A stretch of DNA of 64,000 bases from positions 186,001-250,000 of the forward strand of contig JADJWS010000003.1 in NCBI GenBank assembly GCA_016716235.1. Reading direction: 5' to 3'. The position numbers and the translations under genes are program-made. The DNA is from Candidatus Defluviilinea gracilis. Its GTDB lineage: Bacteria > Chloroflexota > Anaerolineae > Anaerolineales > Villigracilaceae. This document shows positions 26,621-34,737 of this stretch, one piece after another. The notes below the pieces were generated by a model, which did not search any database, was not told where the DNA came from, and saw only the letters and a program-made list of their open reading frames with translations. The number at the start of each line of letters is the position of its first letter. Position 1 is the first letter of the stretch.

Positions 26621-26691
26621 TTGTCTCTTGCTCCGTTTACGCCGTTTTCTCAACTTGTTCTTCCCCTTTTTAGACAACCCCAGGTTGATCG

Positions 26692-27276
26692 TTATCTTCT
26701 CATCGCGAACACACAACTCGAACTTCCCTCCCTGATCGTTGTCAACGGCTCCGCCGAGGCGCCCATCATTTTTTCCAACAGGAGCGCGTCCATCTTGCAC
26801 AATTCAGGATGCCTTGCGACAATCGCCGCATACGGGCAGTGACCAAGGATCGCGCGCGGACCATCCGAGCCCGCCTCCCAACGCGCGTGATAATTCATTT
26901 GATTCAACTTCTCAACGACAAGATTCAATCGCCGAGCAATGGGTTGACTCGCGAAATCTGATTCGCCAGCCAGGCGCTTCGCCAGCGCTTCGATTCCGAC
27001 GGTTCTGCCTGTCTCCGCCAATAGAGCCTCGCTCAACGCGGACAAATTATCGCCCAGCGCCGCCAGCGGGATCGAATACACCTTCTCCGGTCTGCCGCGG
27101 GCGGCGCGGAGGCGTACCGAAGCCGACTCAAGCCGCCCGTCCGAAAGAAGGATGCGTAAGTGATGTCGCACCGTCGCGGCAGACATCTTCAATCCGCGTG
27201 AAATCTCTCGCGCAGACGAAGTCCGGTATTTCGTCATGTAAGCCAATATTTTGCGTCGGACGGTTGTCACAGGCAT
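26692..27276 (-). CDS. SufR/ArsR-like winged-helix regulator with Cys ligands
   Basis: A 194-residue protein. The N-terminal winged helix (RRKILAYMTKYRTSSAREIS...SAATVRHHLRIL) is followed by a wing rich in Arg (RAARGRPEKVYSI) and a C-terminal domain with CPYAAIVARHPELC (CX12C) and a late Cys in SSSCVF, the pattern of SufR-type regulators that carry a 4Fe-4S cluster. It is divergent from aldehyde dehydrogenase, iscX and the nuo genes. Its own -10 is 6 nt from the ATG. Confidence 0.8.
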   Translation of the reverse strand: MPVTTVRRKILAYMTKYRTSSAREISRGLKMSAATVRHHLRILLSDGRLESASVRLRAARGRPEKVYSIPLAALGDNLSALSEALLAETGRTVGIEALAKRLAGESDFASQPIARRLNLVVEKLNQMNYHARWEAGSDGPRAILGHCPYAAIVARHPELCKMDALLLEKMMGASAEPLTTIREGSSSCVFAMRR

Positions 27277-27282
27277 TGTGTG

Positions 27283-27288
27283 ATTATA
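27283..27288 (-). promoter_or_regulatory. -10 box TATAAT, leaderless start of SufR-like regulator
   Basis: On the minus strand TATAAT, 6 nt (CACACA), ATG. No ribosome-binding site. Confidence 0.7.
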
Positions 27289-27299
27289 CTCACCTTCTT

Positions 27300-27327
27300 A
27301 TTTATGGAAAAATATCTTTACATAAAT
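27300..27327. promoter_or_regulatory. inverted-repeat operator candidate
   Basis: ATTTATG - 14 nt - CATAAAT, a perfect 7-bp dyad between the two divergent promoters. A probable site for the adjacent SufR-like regulator, controlling itself and the aldehyde dehydrogenase/iron-sulfur unit. Confidence 0.5.
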
Positions 27328-27330
27328 TTG

Positions 27331-27358
27331 TTGACGAACTTCATTCAAGCGTTATAAT
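27331..27358 (+). promoter_or_regulatory. promoter TTGACG-16-TATAAT
   Basis: TTGACG at 27331-27336, 16-nt spacer, TATAAT at 27353-27358; transcript start near 27365, leader of about 30 nt to the aldehyde dehydrogenase. Confidence 0.8.
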
Positions 27359-27394
27359 CGCCGTGAAATCAAATCTCAATATTTAGGTTCGATC

Positions 27395-28864
27395 ATGGAA
27401 TTTCAAAACTATATCAACGGCAAGTGGGTCGAGGGGAAAAGCGCGTTTCAAACAATCAACCCGGCGAACGAAGAGGTTGTAGCGAAGATCGCGCAAGCCG
27501 AAATCTCCGATGTGGACGCGGCGGTGAGCGCGGCGAAGAACGCGTTCAATGCGTGGCGGCTTACCCCCGCCCCACTGCGCGGAGAACTGCTCTTCAAAGT
27601 CGGCGACATCCTCAAACAGAAAAAAGAAGAACTCTCGCAATTGCTCACGCGCGATATGGGCAAAGTGATTGCCGAAGCGCGCGGCGATGTGCAAGAAGCG
27701 ATTGACATGGCGTACTTCATGGGCGGCGAGGGACGCCGCTTGCTCGGCTACACCGCGCCCGTAGAAATGATGAACAAATTCGGCATGGCAGTCCGCGACC
27801 CTTCTGGAGTTGTTGGTTTGATAACTCCTTGGAATTTTCCTATCGCTGTGCCATCATGGAAAATTTTCCCCGCGTTGGTTGCGGGCAACACCATCATTTG
27901 GAAACCTTCGCCCGAGACTCCCGCTGTCTCTGCCGCGTTCGTAAAGGTATTCGAAGAAGCAGGGATCCCCGCTGGCGTGTTCAACCTGCTCATGGCATCA
28001 GGCGCGGACGTGGCGAAGGCGCTCGTGGATCATCCCGACGTGCGTGTGCTTTCGTTCACTGGCTCGACGACGACAGGTCGCTCCATCGCGGAGGCGGCGG
28101 GCAAACTCAATAAAAAGTTATCGCTCGAAATGGGCGGCAAGAACGCCATCATCGTGATGGACGACGCGAATCTCGATCTGGTTGTGGATGCCAGTCTCTG
28201 GGCGGCGTTCGGCACAACGGGTCAGCGTTGCACAGCCGCAAGCCGCTTGATCGTCCAAAAGGGAATCGCGGGCAAACTCAAAGAAGCGCTGACCGAACGC
28301 ACAAAGAAACTCAAACTCGGCGATGGACTCGACTCAAAAGTGGACGTCGGTCCCGTCATCAACAAAGTCGCGCTCGAACGAATTCACAGCATGGTGCAAG
28401 CGGGCGCGAAAGAAGCGCGGGTGCTGGTCGGCGCGTCGGTGGCGGACGTGGGCGGCAAAGGATTTTTCTACAATCCAACGTTGTTCGACGGAGTCAAACC
28501 AGGCTCCATGCTCGAAGCAGAAGAAATTTTCGGTCCCGTGCTTTCCATCATCGAAGTGGACTCGCTCGAAGAGGCAATCGAAGTCAACAACCGTTCCAAA
28601 TACGGTTTGTCCACTTCGATCTTCACGCAGGATGTCAACCGCGCCTTTACTGCCATGCGCGATATTTTCACGGGCTTGGTCTACATCAATCACGGCACCA
28701 CAGGCGCGGAGATCCAATTCCCGTTCGGCGGCGTGCGCGGCACGGGCAACGGTCACCGCGAGGCGGGACAAGCCGCGCTCGAAGTCTTCACCGAGTGGAA
28801 ATCCATTTACGTGGATTATTCGGGAAAATTGCAGAGAGCGCAGATCGATAATAGAGAGGAGTAG
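27395..28864 (+). CDS. NAD(P)-dependent aldehyde dehydrogenase
   Basis: A 489-residue ALDH. TPWNFPIAVPSWKIFPAL, FTGSTTTGR (cofactor), Glu in LEMGGKNAII and catalytic Cys in GTTGQRCTAASR are all present. The GTTGQRCTAASRLIV wording resembles ALDH7/alpha-ketoglutaric-semialdehyde-type enzymes, but substrate is not certain. First gene of the unit driven by the promoter at 27331; a CTCTAATTCTC repeat spacer of 35 bases separates it from iscX. Confidence 0.92.
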   Translation: MEFQNYINGKWVEGKSAFQTINPANEEVVAKIAQAEISDVDAAVSAAKNAFNAWRLTPAPLRGELLFKVGDILKQKKEELSQLLTRDMGKVIAEARGDVQEAIDMAYFMGGEGRRLLGYTAPVEMMNKFGMAVRDPSGVVGLITPWNFPIAVPSWKIFPALVAGNTIIWKPSPETPAVSAAFVKVFEEAGIPAGVFNLLMASGADVAKALVDHPDVRVLSFTGSTTTGRSIAEAAGKLNKKLSLEMGGKNAIIVMDDANLDLVVDASLWAAFGTTGQRCTAASRLIVQKGIAGKLKEALTERTKKLKLGDGLDSKVDVGPVINKVALERIHSMVQAGAKEARVLVGASVADVGGKGFFYNPTLFDGVKPGSMLEAEEIFGPVLSIIEVDSLEEAIEVNNRSKYGLSTSIFTQDVNRAFTAMRDIFTGLVYINHGTTGAEIQFPFGGVRGTGNGHREAGQAALEVFTEWKSIYVDYSGKLQRAQIDNREE

Positions 28865-28898
28865 AGAATTGACGCAATTCTCTAATTCTCCAATTCTC
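28862..28898. repeat. AGAGAATTG/CAATTCTCT hairpin repeat
   Basis: TAGAGAATTG - ACG - CAATTCTCTA perfect hairpin followed by two more ATTCTC words. The same word family is in spacers at about 19940, 37600 and 57420. Confidence 0.6.
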
Positions 28899-29117
28899 AT
28901 GAACGATACCGTCCTCAATTGGGAATCAACCTTCGCAATCGCCCTCACGCTGAAGCGCAAGTATCCCGATGTGAACATCGAAGACGTGACATTGAAACAA
29001 ATCCACGATTGGACGCTCGCCCTGCCTGAGTTCGACGACGATCCCGCGCTAGCCAACGACGAAATTTTGTACGCCATCTATCAAGACTGGTTCGAGGAGC
29101 ATCTGCATGGACAATGA
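28899..29117 (+). CDS. iscX: IscX-like iron-sulfur assembly protein
   Basis: A 72-residue acidic protein. LTLKRKYPDVNIEDVTLKQI and LPEFDDDPALANDEILYAIYQDWFEE match the IscX (YfhJ) fold, an adaptor binding IscS and iron in E. coli. The stop overlaps the nuoB start by 11 bases, so the two are translationally coupled. It supports an Fe-S theme for this operon. Confidence 0.88.
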   Translation: MNDTVLNWESTFAIALTLKRKYPDVNIEDVTLKQIHDWTLALPEFDDDPALANDEILYAIYQDWFEEHLHGQ

Positions 29118-29736
29118 ACCGTTAAGCCTGCCTCAATACGAAATTCCAGAAGACCTGCAACACGCCATCGCGGTGACCACGCTCGACCGACTCTACAACT
29201 GGGGTCGCCGCTCGTCGGTGTGGCCCCTCATGTTCGGTCTCGCATGTTGCGCCATCGAAATGATCGCCGCGCAGACCGCGCGCTACGATATGGCGCGTTT
29301 CGGGATGGAGGTTATGCGTCCCACGCCGCGCCAAGCCGACATGTTGCTCGTTTCGGGAACCGTCACAAAGAAAATGGTGCCCGCCATCATCCGCCTCTAC
29401 AACCAAATGCCCGAACCCAAATACGTGGTGGCGATGGGCGCGTGCGCGTCCGGCGGCGGGCCCTTCAAAGAGGGATACAACGTCGTCGCGGGTATCGATA
29501 AATTTCTGCCCGTCGACGTCTACATCCCCGGCTGTCCCCCCACTCCGCAAGCGTTGATCGCCGGGCTGATCAAACTGCAGGAAAAAATCGACAAGCAGTC
29601 CATTAAGCAAGTCTCGTGGTACCGACGTAAAACAAAAGACCCCAATTACGTGCCGGTCCCGATCCTCGGTCCCGACCTGATCGACCCGCGCCGCAACGCG
29701 GAAATAAAATCCGCCGCGGCTGTGAAGGAGGGATGA
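29107..29736 (+). CDS. nuoB: NADH-quinone oxidoreductase subunit B
   Basis: A 209-residue subunit carrying the N2 cluster: GLACCAIEM, MGACASGGGPF and GCPPTP supply the four Cys. The quinone-channel block RPTPRQADMLLVSG is normal. A C-terminal extension of about 40 residues is basic. The next subunits are nuoCD and nuoI; nuoA and the rest are not in the window. Confidence 0.96.
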   Translation: MDNEPLSLPQYEIPEDLQHAIAVTTLDRLYNWGRRSSVWPLMFGLACCAIEMIAAQTARYDMARFGMEVMRPTPRQADMLLVSGTVTKKMVPAIIRLYNQMPEPKYVVAMGACASGGGPFKEGYNVVAGIDKFLPVDVYIPGCPPTPQALIAGLIKLQEKIDKQSIKQVSWYRRKTKDPNYVPVPILGPDLIDPRRNAEIKSAAAVKEG

Positions 29737-29847
29737 GATGAGCCTGCTCTTCATGCCATACGCAGTACCAAGCGCGGAAACACGCACACAAGTAGACCGG
29801 TACGCAGGAAGACGCGCCCCACGCCTCACGACGCATAGGAGGACTCA

Positions 29848-31587
29848 ATGACCGCCCCCGCCTCCACCTCGACGGTCGATCTGGTCGCCCGATTCCCCGG
29901 CATGGTCCAAGCCGACGCGCGCCCCGGCTACTCCGGCTTCATCGTCGAAAAAGATTCGCTCATCGAAGTTGCCACCGCCGTCCGCGACGAATTCGGCTTC
30001 GACTTGATGACCGCCGTCACCGGCGTGGACTATCCGCCCGACAAAATGGAAGTCGTCTATCATGCCTACCGCACCACCGGTGGACCCGGCTTAGTGTACA
30101 AAGTCCAAGTCCCGCGAACAGACCCGGTGGAAGTCCCATCATTGATCCACCTGTATCCCGGCGTAGACTTGCAAGAGCGCGAAGCATGGGATCTGCTCGG
30201 GATCAAATTCACCGGTCACCCCGACCTGCGCCGCATTTTGATGTGGGAAGGATTCGAAGGTCACCCGCTTCGCAAAGATTGGAAAGAGGGCTTCTACGAG
30301 GAAGATACCAAGCCGTTCAAAAGCCGTTGGCCCGATGGGCAGTTCTACATGGCGGAGGATAAAAATCCGTTCAAGGATAACCTCGCCTTCCCGCAAAACT
30401 TCGACCCCGAAAAATGGATTCCCGAAGGCGACGCGTTGCTCTACGGCGCGTTGGCGCGTTACACGGTGAAACAAGAGGACGGACTCAACACCGACCGTAT
30501 CGTCATCAACATGGGACCGCACCACCCCTCCACGCACGGCGTCTTCCGCGCAGTGATGACCCTCGACGGCGAAACGATCGCCGGGCTCAAACCCGTGCTG
30601 GGCTATCTGCATCGCAACCACGACAAGATCGGCGAACGCAACACATTCCTGCTGAACATGCCATTCACCGACCGCCTCGATTACTTCAACTCGATGACCA
30701 ACAACTTCGGCTACGCCCTCGCCGTCGAAAAACTGATGAAGATCCCCGTCGCCGAACGCGCCGAATACATCCGCGTGATCGTCTCCGAGTTGAGCCGCAT
30801 TCAAAACCACCTCGTCTTCATCGGCACATTGCTCAACGACCTCGGCGCGATGTACACGCCCTCGCTGTATGCCTTCGAGGAACGCGAACTCATCCTCGAC
30901 ATCTTCGAAGCCATCTCCGGCGCGCGCATGATGTGCAACTACTTCCGCTTCGGCGGCGTGGTGCGAGACATCCCCGACGACGTGATGCCGAAGATCAAAG
31001 ATCTGGTTTACGACCGCCTGCAATACAAGACCGACGAACTCGACCGCATGTTGACCGAGAACGAAGTGTTGCTCTCGCGCATGAAGGGCGTGCGGATGAT
31101 CAACGCGGAGGACGCCATCGCCTACTCGATCACGGGTCCTGTCCTGCGCGCGGCTGGGGTGCCCTACGACATCCGCCGCGCCGACCCCTACGGGATCTAC
31201 GACCGCTTCGACTTCGACGTGGCGGTGCGCTACAACGGCGACCTGATGGACAACTACCTCATCCGCATCGACGAGATTCGCCAATCCCTGCGGATCTTGG
31301 ACCAAGCCATCAAACAGATCCCACAGGGACCGATCAACTCGCAGAAACCGCAGTATCAGGTCCGCGTACCGGCCGGCGAAGCGTACGGACGAGTCGAATC
31401 GCCGAAGGGCGAACTCGGCTACTACGTCGTCTCGAACGGCAAGCCGAATCCATGGCGTTATCATGTGCGCCCCGCGTCATTCGTCAACGTCACCGCGCTG
31501 GAGAAAATTTCGATCGGCACCAAGATCGCGGACTTCGTGGTCCTGCTCGCCATGTTCGATATGGTGATGGGCGAATGCGACCGCTAA
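29848..31587 (+). CDS. nuoCD: NADH-quinone oxidoreductase, fused subunits C and D
   Basis: A 579-residue fusion. Residues about 1-165 are NuoC (30 kDa signature: EREAWDLLGIKFTGHPDLRR, then GHPLRKDW), a linker, then NuoD from about 205 (DRIVINMGPHHPSTHGVFR, LGYLHRNHDKIGERNTF, ending MFDMVMGECDR). Hydrogenase-type NiFe cysteine pairs are absent, so it is a true complex I subunit. AGGAGG lies 7 nt upstream. A 37-codon frame in the preceding spacer is probably not a gene. Confidence 0.95.
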   Translation: MTAPASTSTVDLVARFPGMVQADARPGYSGFIVEKDSLIEVATAVRDEFGFDLMTAVTGVDYPPDKMEVVYHAYRTTGGPGLVYKVQVPRTDPVEVPSLIHLYPGVDLQEREAWDLLGIKFTGHPDLRRILMWEGFEGHPLRKDWKEGFYEEDTKPFKSRWPDGQFYMAEDKNPFKDNLAFPQNFDPEKWIPEGDALLYGALARYTVKQEDGLNTDRIVINMGPHHPSTHGVFRAVMTLDGETIAGLKPVLGYLHRNHDKIGERNTFLLNMPFTDRLDYFNSMTNNFGYALAVEKLMKIPVAERAEYIRVIVSELSRIQNHLVFIGTLLNDLGAMYTPSLYAFEERELILDIFEAISGARMMCNYFRFGGVVRDIPDDVMPKIKDLVYDRLQYKTDELDRMLTENEVLLSRMKGVRMINAEDAIAYSITGPVLRAAGVPYDIRRADPYGIYDRFDFDVAVRYNGDLMDNYLIRIDEIRQSLRILDQAIKQIPQGPINSQKPQYQVRVPAGEAYGRVESPKGELGYYVVSNGKPNPWRYHVRPASFVNVTALEKISIGTKIADFVVLLAMFDMVMGECDR

Positions 31588-31594
31588 AACATTA

Positions 31595-31684
31595 CCGCAA
31601 AGCACACCACGGTCACGAAGGAGTGAGCCGATGAAAGCGTGTCCGTTTTCCCCTGTGCGGGCTTTGCGTCCTTCGTGGTGAAAG
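31595..31684. repeat. intergenic dyad repeat, CCACGGTCACGAAGG family
   Basis: Left words ACCGCAAAGCACACCACGG and TCACGAAGGAG face right words CTTTGCGTCCTTCGTGGTG. Same 10-11 nt word rhythm as other spacers. It lies between nuoCD and nuoI inside the operon. Confidence 0.6.
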
Positions 31685-31708
31685 GTCTTCGATAAAGGAG
31701 AACTCAGT

Positions 31709-32383
31709 ATGTACGGAAAAGGAATACTCAAAGGTCTCGGCGTCACCGCAAAACGATTCTGGGAAACATACACCGAAGATATCGCGTGGGTCTTGCGCGG
31801 CAAAAAACGCTATTACACCGAAGAAGGCGTGAAGCACCGCTCGAGCAAAGATCAGAAAGGCATCTTCACGGTTCAATACCCGGAAGAAAAATTGATCCAG
31901 CCCGAAGAGGCGCGTTTTCTGCCGTTCCTTGTCTACAATGAACTGCCCGACGGCAAACGCGAAGTCCTTTGCACCTCGTGCGGCATCTGCGCGAAGGTCT
32001 GCCCGCCGCAGTGTATCTGGATCGTCCGCTCGAACGACCCGCAGACTGGACGCCCCATCCCCGAACCGACCGAGTTCTACATCGACGCGGACATCTGCAT
32101 GAACTGCGGCTTCTGCGCCGAATATTGTCCCTTCGACGCGATCAAGATGGATCACGATTTCGAGATCGCTTCGTACGGGCGCAATGTGTACAACATGGAA
32201 AAACTGCTCAAGTCGAGCGAGTATTACAAAAGCATCCGCCCGTTGAATTATGAGCGCGAGGAAGCCGCGCGCATTGCGGAAGCGGAAGCGAAGAAAGCCA
32301 AAGAAGCGGCGCGAGCGGCAACTGCGGCGGCACAAGCCGCGAAGCCTGCTGGAGCAGAAGCGGCGTCATCATCATCAGCGTAG
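31709..32383 (+). CDS. nuoI: NADH-quinone oxidoreductase subunit I, 2x[4Fe-4S]
   Basis: A 224-residue protein with CTSCGICAKVCPPQC and CMNCGFCAEYCPFDAI, the two cluster motifs (N6a/N6b) of NuoI. The N terminus (YGKGILKGLGVTAKRFW) is the usual membrane-contact helix. An Ala/Lys-rich tail (residues about 185-224) is unusual. AAAGGAG precedes the ATG. The stop codon is part of the following repeat. Confidence 0.95.
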   Translation: MYGKGILKGLGVTAKRFWETYTEDIAWVLRGKKRYYTEEGVKHRSSKDQKGIFTVQYPEEKLIQPEEARFLPFLVYNELPDGKREVLCTSCGICAKVCPPQCIWIVRSNDPQTGRPIPEPTEFYIDADICMNCGFCAEYCPFDAIKMDHDFEIASYGRNVYNMEKLLKSSEYYKSIRPLNYEREEAARIAEAEAKKAKEAARAATAAAQAAKPAGAEAASSSSA

Positions 32384-32443
32384 ACACGTAAACAAGTAGA
32401 CAGGTAGACACGCGTGTACATGTGTACGTGTATACGTGTCTAC
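32380..32443. repeat. GTAGACACGTA palindromic repeat
   Basis: Perfect 11-bp terminal inverted repeat GTAGACACGTA / TACGTGTCTAC with internal GTAGACAC and GTGTAC words at 9-10 nt spacing. A similar string lies in the nuoB-nuoCD spacer near 29780. Confidence 0.75.
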
Positions 32444-32462
32444 AACCCTCAAAGGAAACCAA

Positions 32463-33539
32463 ATGACATCAATTACACAAGACGCAATCCTCCATGCCCT
32501 CAGCGGCGTGCAAGAACCCGACCTCGGACAAGACCTCGTCTCCCTCAACATGGTGAGGAACATCGAGATCAACGGCGGCGACGTAACATTCACCGTGATG
32601 CTCACCACGCCCGCCTGCCCGTTCCGCGGGAAGATCGAAAAAGATTCAAAAGATGCCGTGATGAAAATCGACGGGGTGAAGTCGGTCGCCGTGAAAATGG
32701 ATTCGGATGTGCCGAACGATGGGCGTATGCGCGGACTGGTCAAAACCCCGATTCGCAACGCCATTGCGGTTGGTTCAGGCAAGGGAGGCGTCGGCAAATC
32801 GACAGTCGCGGTCAACATTGCGGTGGCTCTCGCGCAAAGCGGCGCGCGCGTCGGTCTCATGGATGCGGATATCTACGGACCCAACACCCCTACCATGCTC
32901 GGCGTGGAAAAACTGCCTCCCCCGCAGGGACAACGCCTCATCCCTGCCGAAGCGTACGGCGTGAAAATGATCTCGATGGGGTTGCTCGTCAAGCCCGGTC
33001 AACCCCTCATCTGGCGCGGACCGATGCTCAACTCGGCGATCCGTCAATTTTTGGGCGATGTGGAATGGGGCGAACTGGATTACCTAATTGTCGACCTACC
33101 CCCCGGCACCGGCGACGCGTCGTTGTCGCTGGCGCAATCTCTCCCCCTCAGCGGCGCGGTGATCGTCACACTCCCACAACTTGTTTCGCTTGAAGACGCG
33201 GGGCGCGGACTCAACATGTTCAAGACTCTCGAAGTTCCGATTCTCGGCATTGTTGAAAACATGTCCTACCTCGAACTGCCCGACGGCACACACATGGACA
33301 TCTTCGGCACAGGCGGCGGCGAACACCTCGCGCAAATGACCGGCACGCCGTTCCTCGGCAAAATCCCTATGGATCAGAACGTCCGCATTGGAGGCGATAC
33401 GGGCAGACCGATCATCGTGTCGCATCCCGATTCGCCGGTGGCAAAAGCCCTGCGCGAGATCGCGGAAAGCCTGGCGGCAAAGGTCAGCGTGGCGGCGCTA
33501 GGCGCAAAGAATGATGTGCCGATAAATATTATTGAGTGA
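32463..33539 (+). CDS. Mrp/ApbC-type P-loop ATPase
   Basis: About 358 residues from the ATG at 32463 (AAAGGAAACC upstream). An N-terminal MIP18/DUF59 domain (about 1-85) precedes the deviant Walker A GSGKGGVGKSTVAVNIA, then DADIYGPNTPTMLG and VDLPPGTGD. Such proteins carry Fe-S clusters to targets such as complex I. The usual CxxC near ENMSY is replaced (ENMSYLELPDGTHMD), so the canonical cluster-binding Cys pair is missing. Placed after nuoI, a role in maturing complex I is plausible. Confidence 0.93.
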   Translation: MTSITQDAILHALSGVQEPDLGQDLVSLNMVRNIEINGGDVTFTVMLTTPACPFRGKIEKDSKDAVMKIDGVKSVAVKMDSDVPNDGRMRGLVKTPIRNAIAVGSGKGGVGKSTVAVNIAVALAQSGARVGLMDADIYGPNTPTMLGVEKLPPPQGQRLIPAEAYGVKMISMGLLVKPGQPLIWRGPMLNSAIRQFLGDVEWGELDYLIVDLPPGTGDASLSLAQSLPLSGAVIVTLPQLVSLEDAGRGLNMFKTLEVPILGIVENMSYLELPDGTHMDIFGTGGGEHLAQMTGTPFLGKIPMDQNVRIGGDTGRPIIVSHPDSPVAKALREIAESLAAKVSVAALGAKNDVPINIIE

Positions 33540-33553
33540 CGTATCCACGCCAC

Positions 33554-33582
33554 AAAAGACCTGACGCAGCGTCAGGTCTTTT
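33554..33582 (+). terminator. terminator after the nuo/mrp unit
   Basis: AAAAGACCTGACGC / GCGTCAGGTCTTTT hairpin 15 bases after the stop. Confidence 0.9.
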
Positions 33583-33689
33583 ATGGCGTCTCACTGATGT
33601 TACGACGCCTTCCCGAAGGTTTGGATAAACAACCAAACCCGATTCACGAGAACCTTCGGGGTGTTCTGCGCAAGGTAAGTTATAACTCC

Positions 33690-33771
33690 AGGACTGACGC
33701 AGTTGGTGGGCAGTTGTACTGCCGCCGCCGCAGTGCAACTACGGCGCAACGGGTTCAATTGCGTAAGTCCT
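33690..33771. repeat. REP-like element, AGGACTKACGCA ends (copy 1)
   Basis: Ends AGGACTGACGCAGTTG and CAATTGCGTAAGTCCT are inverted. The inner GGGCAGTTGTACTGCCGCCG is shared with the copy at 63048-63108. The space 33600-33689 holds another dyad (CCTTCCCGAAGG, ACCTTCGGGG). Confidence 0.8.
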
Positions 33772-33778
33772 AAACTCA

Positions 33779-34582
33779 TTATTTTTGGTTTGGAAGGATC
33801 CCCGGCAATAAAACCGCCGCAAAGGGGAGGAGAAAGATCAATCCAAACAAGAAGACTCCACTACTCCCATTTCCACCGGGAACCGGCGTGTCGGTAGGCG
33901 GAGGCTCTGGTGTGTCTGTGGGTGGAGGCTCAGGCGTATCCGTTGGCGGGGGCACCGGAGTATCCGTTGGGGGAGGTTCGGGGGTATTCGTTGCGGGCGC
34001 GGAGGTATCTGTCGGTATCGGCGTGTTGGTCTGTGTCGGCGGAACATCCGTATCGGTTGGGGCGGGTGTGTATGTTTCGGTTGGCGCCGCCGTGTTGGTT
34101 GGAACAGGCGAGTTGGTCGCAGTGGGGACTTGTGTATTCGTTGGGACCAGTGTATTGGTCGGCAATGGCGTCTTTGTAGGGAACGACGTAGAGGTCGGCG
34201 GCTGGCTCGTCGGGCTTTCCAATAAGCCACCCCCATTGCTTACCCGAGTAAGGAAGGCGAAAATTGGCGGAACAACCGCAGGCGTGGGTGAGGCGAATCC
34301 GCTGGCCGGGGTTAGCGATCCTGCCCCGGGCGTGACGGAAGGACCCGTCACTAAAATTTTGAAAAACGAGTCTGAAGTGGGCGTAATGAAAAGGTTGGCA
34401 AACGCTTGCTGGGTTAAAATTCGGTCGAGCGGCGTAGGCGTGGGAGATTGGCGGGGCGCCAGCACAACATCGGAATGGGCATCCCGGCCGCCCGCAACAA
34501 GGTATGGAATGCCGAATGCCAACAGACATACGAACATTACAACAACGGGAATGGCAAAACCCTGTTGTCTTTGGGTTTGCAT
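33779..34582 (-). CDS. Thr-Pro-rich protein with N- and C-terminal membrane segments
   Basis: A 267-residue protein. A hydrophobic segment at about 8-28, then a spacer, a Thr-Pro-rich stalk from about residue 115 to 230 (TPVPPPTDTPEPPPTDTP-type units), and a C-terminal hydrophobic segment (VFLFGLIFLLPFAAVLLPG) with a short Lys tail. This resembles wall-spanning surface proteins, although LPXTG is absent. No catalytic motif is seen. Confidence 0.7.
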   Translation of the reverse strand: MQTQRQQGFAIPVVVMFVCLLAFGIPYLVAGGRDAHSDVVLAPRQSPTPTPLDRILTQQAFANLFITPTSDSFFKILVTGPSVTPGAGSLTPASGFASPTPAVVPPIFAFLTRVSNGGGLLESPTSQPPTSTSFPTKTPLPTNTLVPTNTQVPTATNSPVPTNTAAPTETYTPAPTDTDVPPTQTNTPIPTDTSAPATNTPEPPPTDTPVPPPTDTPEPPPTDTPEPPPTDTPVPGGNGSSGVFLFGLIFLLPFAAVLLPGILPNQK

Positions 34583-34683
34583 AACTACAAAATTCTCCTC
34601 ATAACCACAACAAAAGCGGATATCACAAAATTGCCAGGGAAATTATCCCACAAAACATCCGCGCCGGTATGGGTAAATAGTAC

Positions 34684-34715
34684 AAAAAGCGCAGACCGTT
34701 TTGATCCGCGCTTTT
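34684..34715 (-). terminator. terminator after LysM gene
   Basis: AAAAGCGC / GCGCTTTT stem with inner TC/GA pairs on the minus strand, 23 bases past the stop. Confidence 0.75.
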
Positions 34716-34737
34716 GAATGTTCCGGTTGGCAACAGG

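Larger units (their letters stand above)
24976..26686. mobile_element. IS1182-family insertion sequence, decayed
   Basis: About 1.7 kb bounded by 25-bp inverted repeats AACCTGGGGCTGTCTAAAAA(GGGGA) at 24976-25000 and its complement at 26662-26686, one mismatch. It contains a frameshifted transposase. The right end stops 5 bp beyond the regulator stop codon at 26692, so that gene is spared. I see no certain target duplication. Confidence 0.85.

Noticed and set aside
29738..29851. 37-codon frame between nuoB and nuoCD
   Set aside because: It is mostly repeat words (ACACGCACACAAGTAGACC) and has no recognisable protein character.
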